From Candidatus Uhrbacteria bacterium (GTDB taxonomy: Bacteria; Patescibacteriota; Patescibacteriia; CAIXNZ01): 6,897 bases of DNA. The first letter of the stretch is position 1. Every line of letters starts with the position of its first letter. The translations under genes and the position numbers were made by a program. Positions 6,177-6,897 of the stretch are shown here, one piece after another. Location of the stretch: the NCBI GenBank assembly GCA_011046145.1, contig DSBA01000047.1, positions 1-6,897 on the forward strand. Direction: 5' to 3'. The notes below the pieces were generated by a model. It did not search any database, was not told the origin of the DNA, and worked only from the letters and a program-made list of their open reading frames with translations.

Positions 6177-6298
6177 ACTAGTTTATGGTTTTTTGTCATA
6201 GCTGCCAGTTTGGTCATGAGTTATTGGTAAATATTCTAAAAGACCAACAACTTCAGACTGAATACTAAACCGGCTGCCAAAACCAACAACCAACTATT
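6177..6298. repeat. Intergenic inverted-repeat element between groES and groEL (copy D)
   Basis: The left arm carries GCTGCCAGTTTGGTC (6201-6215, plus). The right arm carries, on the minus strand, GGCAGCCGGTTTAGTATT (6278-6261). Outer flanks (AGTTTATGGTTTTTTG; minus strand TAGTTGGTTGTTGGTTTT) and inner flanks (GAGTTATTGGT; minus strand GAAGTTGTTGGTC) also match, so the whole unit of about 120 bases can fold on itself with a central loop near 6229-6242. The right end includes the groES stop codon. Confidence 0.7.
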
Positions 6299-6584
6299 CA
6301 ATTATAGCCAAGATGTCCTCCTCTTTAATTACCATCAAATCCTCTTCTCCTGGCAGTTCATCCGGCGAATATTTTTTAAAAATGACTTGATCGCCGACTT
6401 TGACAGAAATTGGTGCTCGCTGGCCGTTTTCCAAAAGTTTGCCTTGGCCCACAGCAACCACTTCGCCTTTTTCAGGCTTTTCTTTGTCAACTGTGTCCGG
6501 CAAAATAATGCCTGCTTTGGAAACCTCATCTTCATTGATTGGTTTGATCAAAACATGATCATTTAAGGGTTTGTACGTTGGCAT
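6294..6584 (-). CDS. groES: Co-chaperonin GroES (Hsp10)
   Basis: GroES is the seven-subunit lid of the GroEL chamber. At 96 residues it is the standard size. It starts with YKPLNDHVLIKP (4-15). The mobile loop (about 17-35) has the hydrophobic tripeptide IIL (26-28), which docks on the GroEL apical domain, followed by GEVVAVG (40-46). VGDQVIFKKYS (63-73) is the usual core strand, and the end, LMVIKEEDILAIIE, is typical. The ATG at 6584 is the expected start; an A/T-only stretch precedes it with no Shine-Dalgarno. It is the first gene of the chaperonin operon, about 90 bases downstream of the CIRCE-overlapped promoter. Its stop codon lies within the end of inverted-repeat copy D. Confidence 0.98.
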   Translation of the reverse strand: MPTYKPLNDHVLIKPINEDEVSKAGIILPDTVDKEKPEKGEVVAVGQGKLLENGQRAPISVKVGDQVIFKKYSPDELPGEEDLMVIKEEDILAIIE

Positions 6585-6615
6585 AAAATTTTTAAATTAA
6601 TTATTAATCTTATTC

Positions 6616-6661
6616 CCGACTTTAGTCGGCTAATAATTAATTCTTAGCCTGCTAAAGCAGG
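6616..6661. repeat. Two small GC hairpins in the groES leader
   Basis: CCGAC-TTTA-GTCGG (6616-6629) and CCTGC-TAAA-GCAGG (6648-6661) have the same plan: a five-pair GC-rich stem and a four-base A/T loop, 18 bases apart, between the promoter and groES. They could be REP-like palindromes or structured leader elements. Neither has a T-run and neither pairs with the start codon region. Confidence 0.5.
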
Positions 6662-6680
6662 GTGTAATTTTTCTAAAAAT

Positions 6681-6710
6681 ATTTTAAAATAATTAGCAGT
6701 CCCCTGTCAA
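6681..6710 (-). promoter_or_regulatory. groES-groEL promoter (overlaps CIRCE)
   Basis: A perfect -35 TTGACA (6710-6705) and a -10 TAAAAT (6686-6681, one mismatch to TATAAT) are separated by 18 bases. The start would be near 6674. The -35 box lies inside the CIRCE spacer, so bound HrcA would block RNA polymerase directly. Confidence 0.8.
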
Positions 6711-6719
6711 GAGTGCTAA
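6693..6719 (-). promoter_or_regulatory. CIRCE operator (HrcA binding site)
   Basis: The left half TTAGCACTC (6719-6711) is perfect. The right half GACTGCTAA (6701-6693) differs from the consensus GAGTGCTAA at one base. The spacer is exactly 9 bases, as in the family. CIRCE is the binding site of the repressor HrcA, which keeps groESL low until heat stress. The hrcA gene is not in this window. Confidence 0.93.
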
Positions 6720-6745
6720 AAATTAACATCAACTAATTAAATTAT

Positions 6746-6772
6746 CTTATATAATTAGCCTGAATTTGTCAA
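6746..6772 (-). promoter_or_regulatory. Possible second, upstream groESL promoter
   Basis: TTGACA (6772-6767) is followed at 15 bases by TATAAG (6751-6746), or at 17 bases by TAAGAT. It would start transcription about 20 bases before CIRCE. The -35 overlaps the stop codon of the upstream reading frame. It is weaker than the CIRCE-embedded promoter. Confidence 0.35.
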
Positions 6773-6897
6773 ATTATGTACTGTTGCAGAGTTAAAGTTA
6801 CCTTTTGTGGATAAGTAATGTTATTTAAAGATTCAAACAATGTGGCTGTAATTTTTTGTTGAGGTGTCATCCTATTCATACCAAAACCGCCATGCCT
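6769..6897 (-). CDS. C-terminal end of an unidentified protein (partial, enters from the window edge)
   Basis: A frame open from the window edge gives 42 residues and a TGA stop at 6771-6769. It begins RHGGFGMNRMTPQQKITATL and ends TLQQYII. The amino-acid mix looks coding, and it lies on the same strand just before the groESL control region. I do not recognise it. HGGFG is reminiscent of motif 3 of class II aminoacyl-tRNA synthetases (GGFG..xxR), but the residues that follow do not fit well, so this is only a weak suggestion. A short free-standing ORF from an internal ATG, or chance, cannot be excluded. Confidence 0.4.
   Translation of the reverse strand, partial: RHGGFGMNRMTPQQKITATLFESLNNITYPQKVTLTLQQYII

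Noticed and set aside
6335..6535. Second minus-strand ORF inside groES
   Set aside because: It is a frame-shifted shadow of groES, which is complete and conserved.

Overview
This AT-rich window has every recognisable gene on the minus strand. It looks like a chromosomal segment of an uncultivated candidate-phylum bacterium (Patescibacteria/CPR, Parcubacteria-like). This is inference from gene style: a REP-associated (RAYT-type) Y1 transposase, a four-helix-bundle 'S23/IVS' protein, a small Tic20-like membrane protein, a tail-fibre-like repeat surface protein, and almost no Shine-Dalgarno sequences. No 16S rRNA or ribosomal protein is present to place it. TGA is read as stop: none of the intact genes contains an in-frame TGA despite many glycines.

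Read in the direction of transcription (right to left), the window opens with the C-terminal tail of an unidentified gene (6897-6769). Next is a heat-shock control region. It holds a CIRCE operator (6719-6693) whose 9-base spacer contains a TTGACA -35 box, a possible second promoter upstream, and a leader with two small GC hairpins. groES (6584-6294) and groEL (6144-4486) follow, ending at a rho-independent terminator (4436-4406). An extended -10 promoter then precedes a small three-helix membrane protein (4298-3957). After it come a four-helix-bundle protein (3732-3298), pyruvate kinase (3251-1794), a broken RAYT transposase with a REP-like palindrome cluster behind it (1666-1058; 1045-1001), a 62-residue membrane protein with two CxxC knuckles (958-770), and the 5' part of a secreted surface protein with 41-residue tandem repeats (624 to the window edge).

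The most striking feature not explained by genes is a diverged repeat family in the intergenic spaces. Six copies of a core close to GCTGCCAGTTTAGTC lie inside G/T-rich flanks (TTTATAGTT, TTATTGGT and similar) and form three left/right inverted pairs. One pair fills the groES-groEL spacer, one fills the space between pyruvate kinase and the transposase, and one flanks the four-helix-bundle gene exactly. The family looks like a non-autonomous intergenic element (MITE-like), one version of which carries, or was inserted around, the four-helix-bundle gene. Separately, the dead transposase carries a perfect hairpin of exactly 11 codons in frame, which resembles a palindromic element inserted in a coding sequence.

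Functionally, groES and groEL form the chaperonin, probably under HrcA control. Pyruvate kinase is a central glycolytic enzyme. The remaining genes are membrane, surface or mobile-element functions with no evident pathway link.
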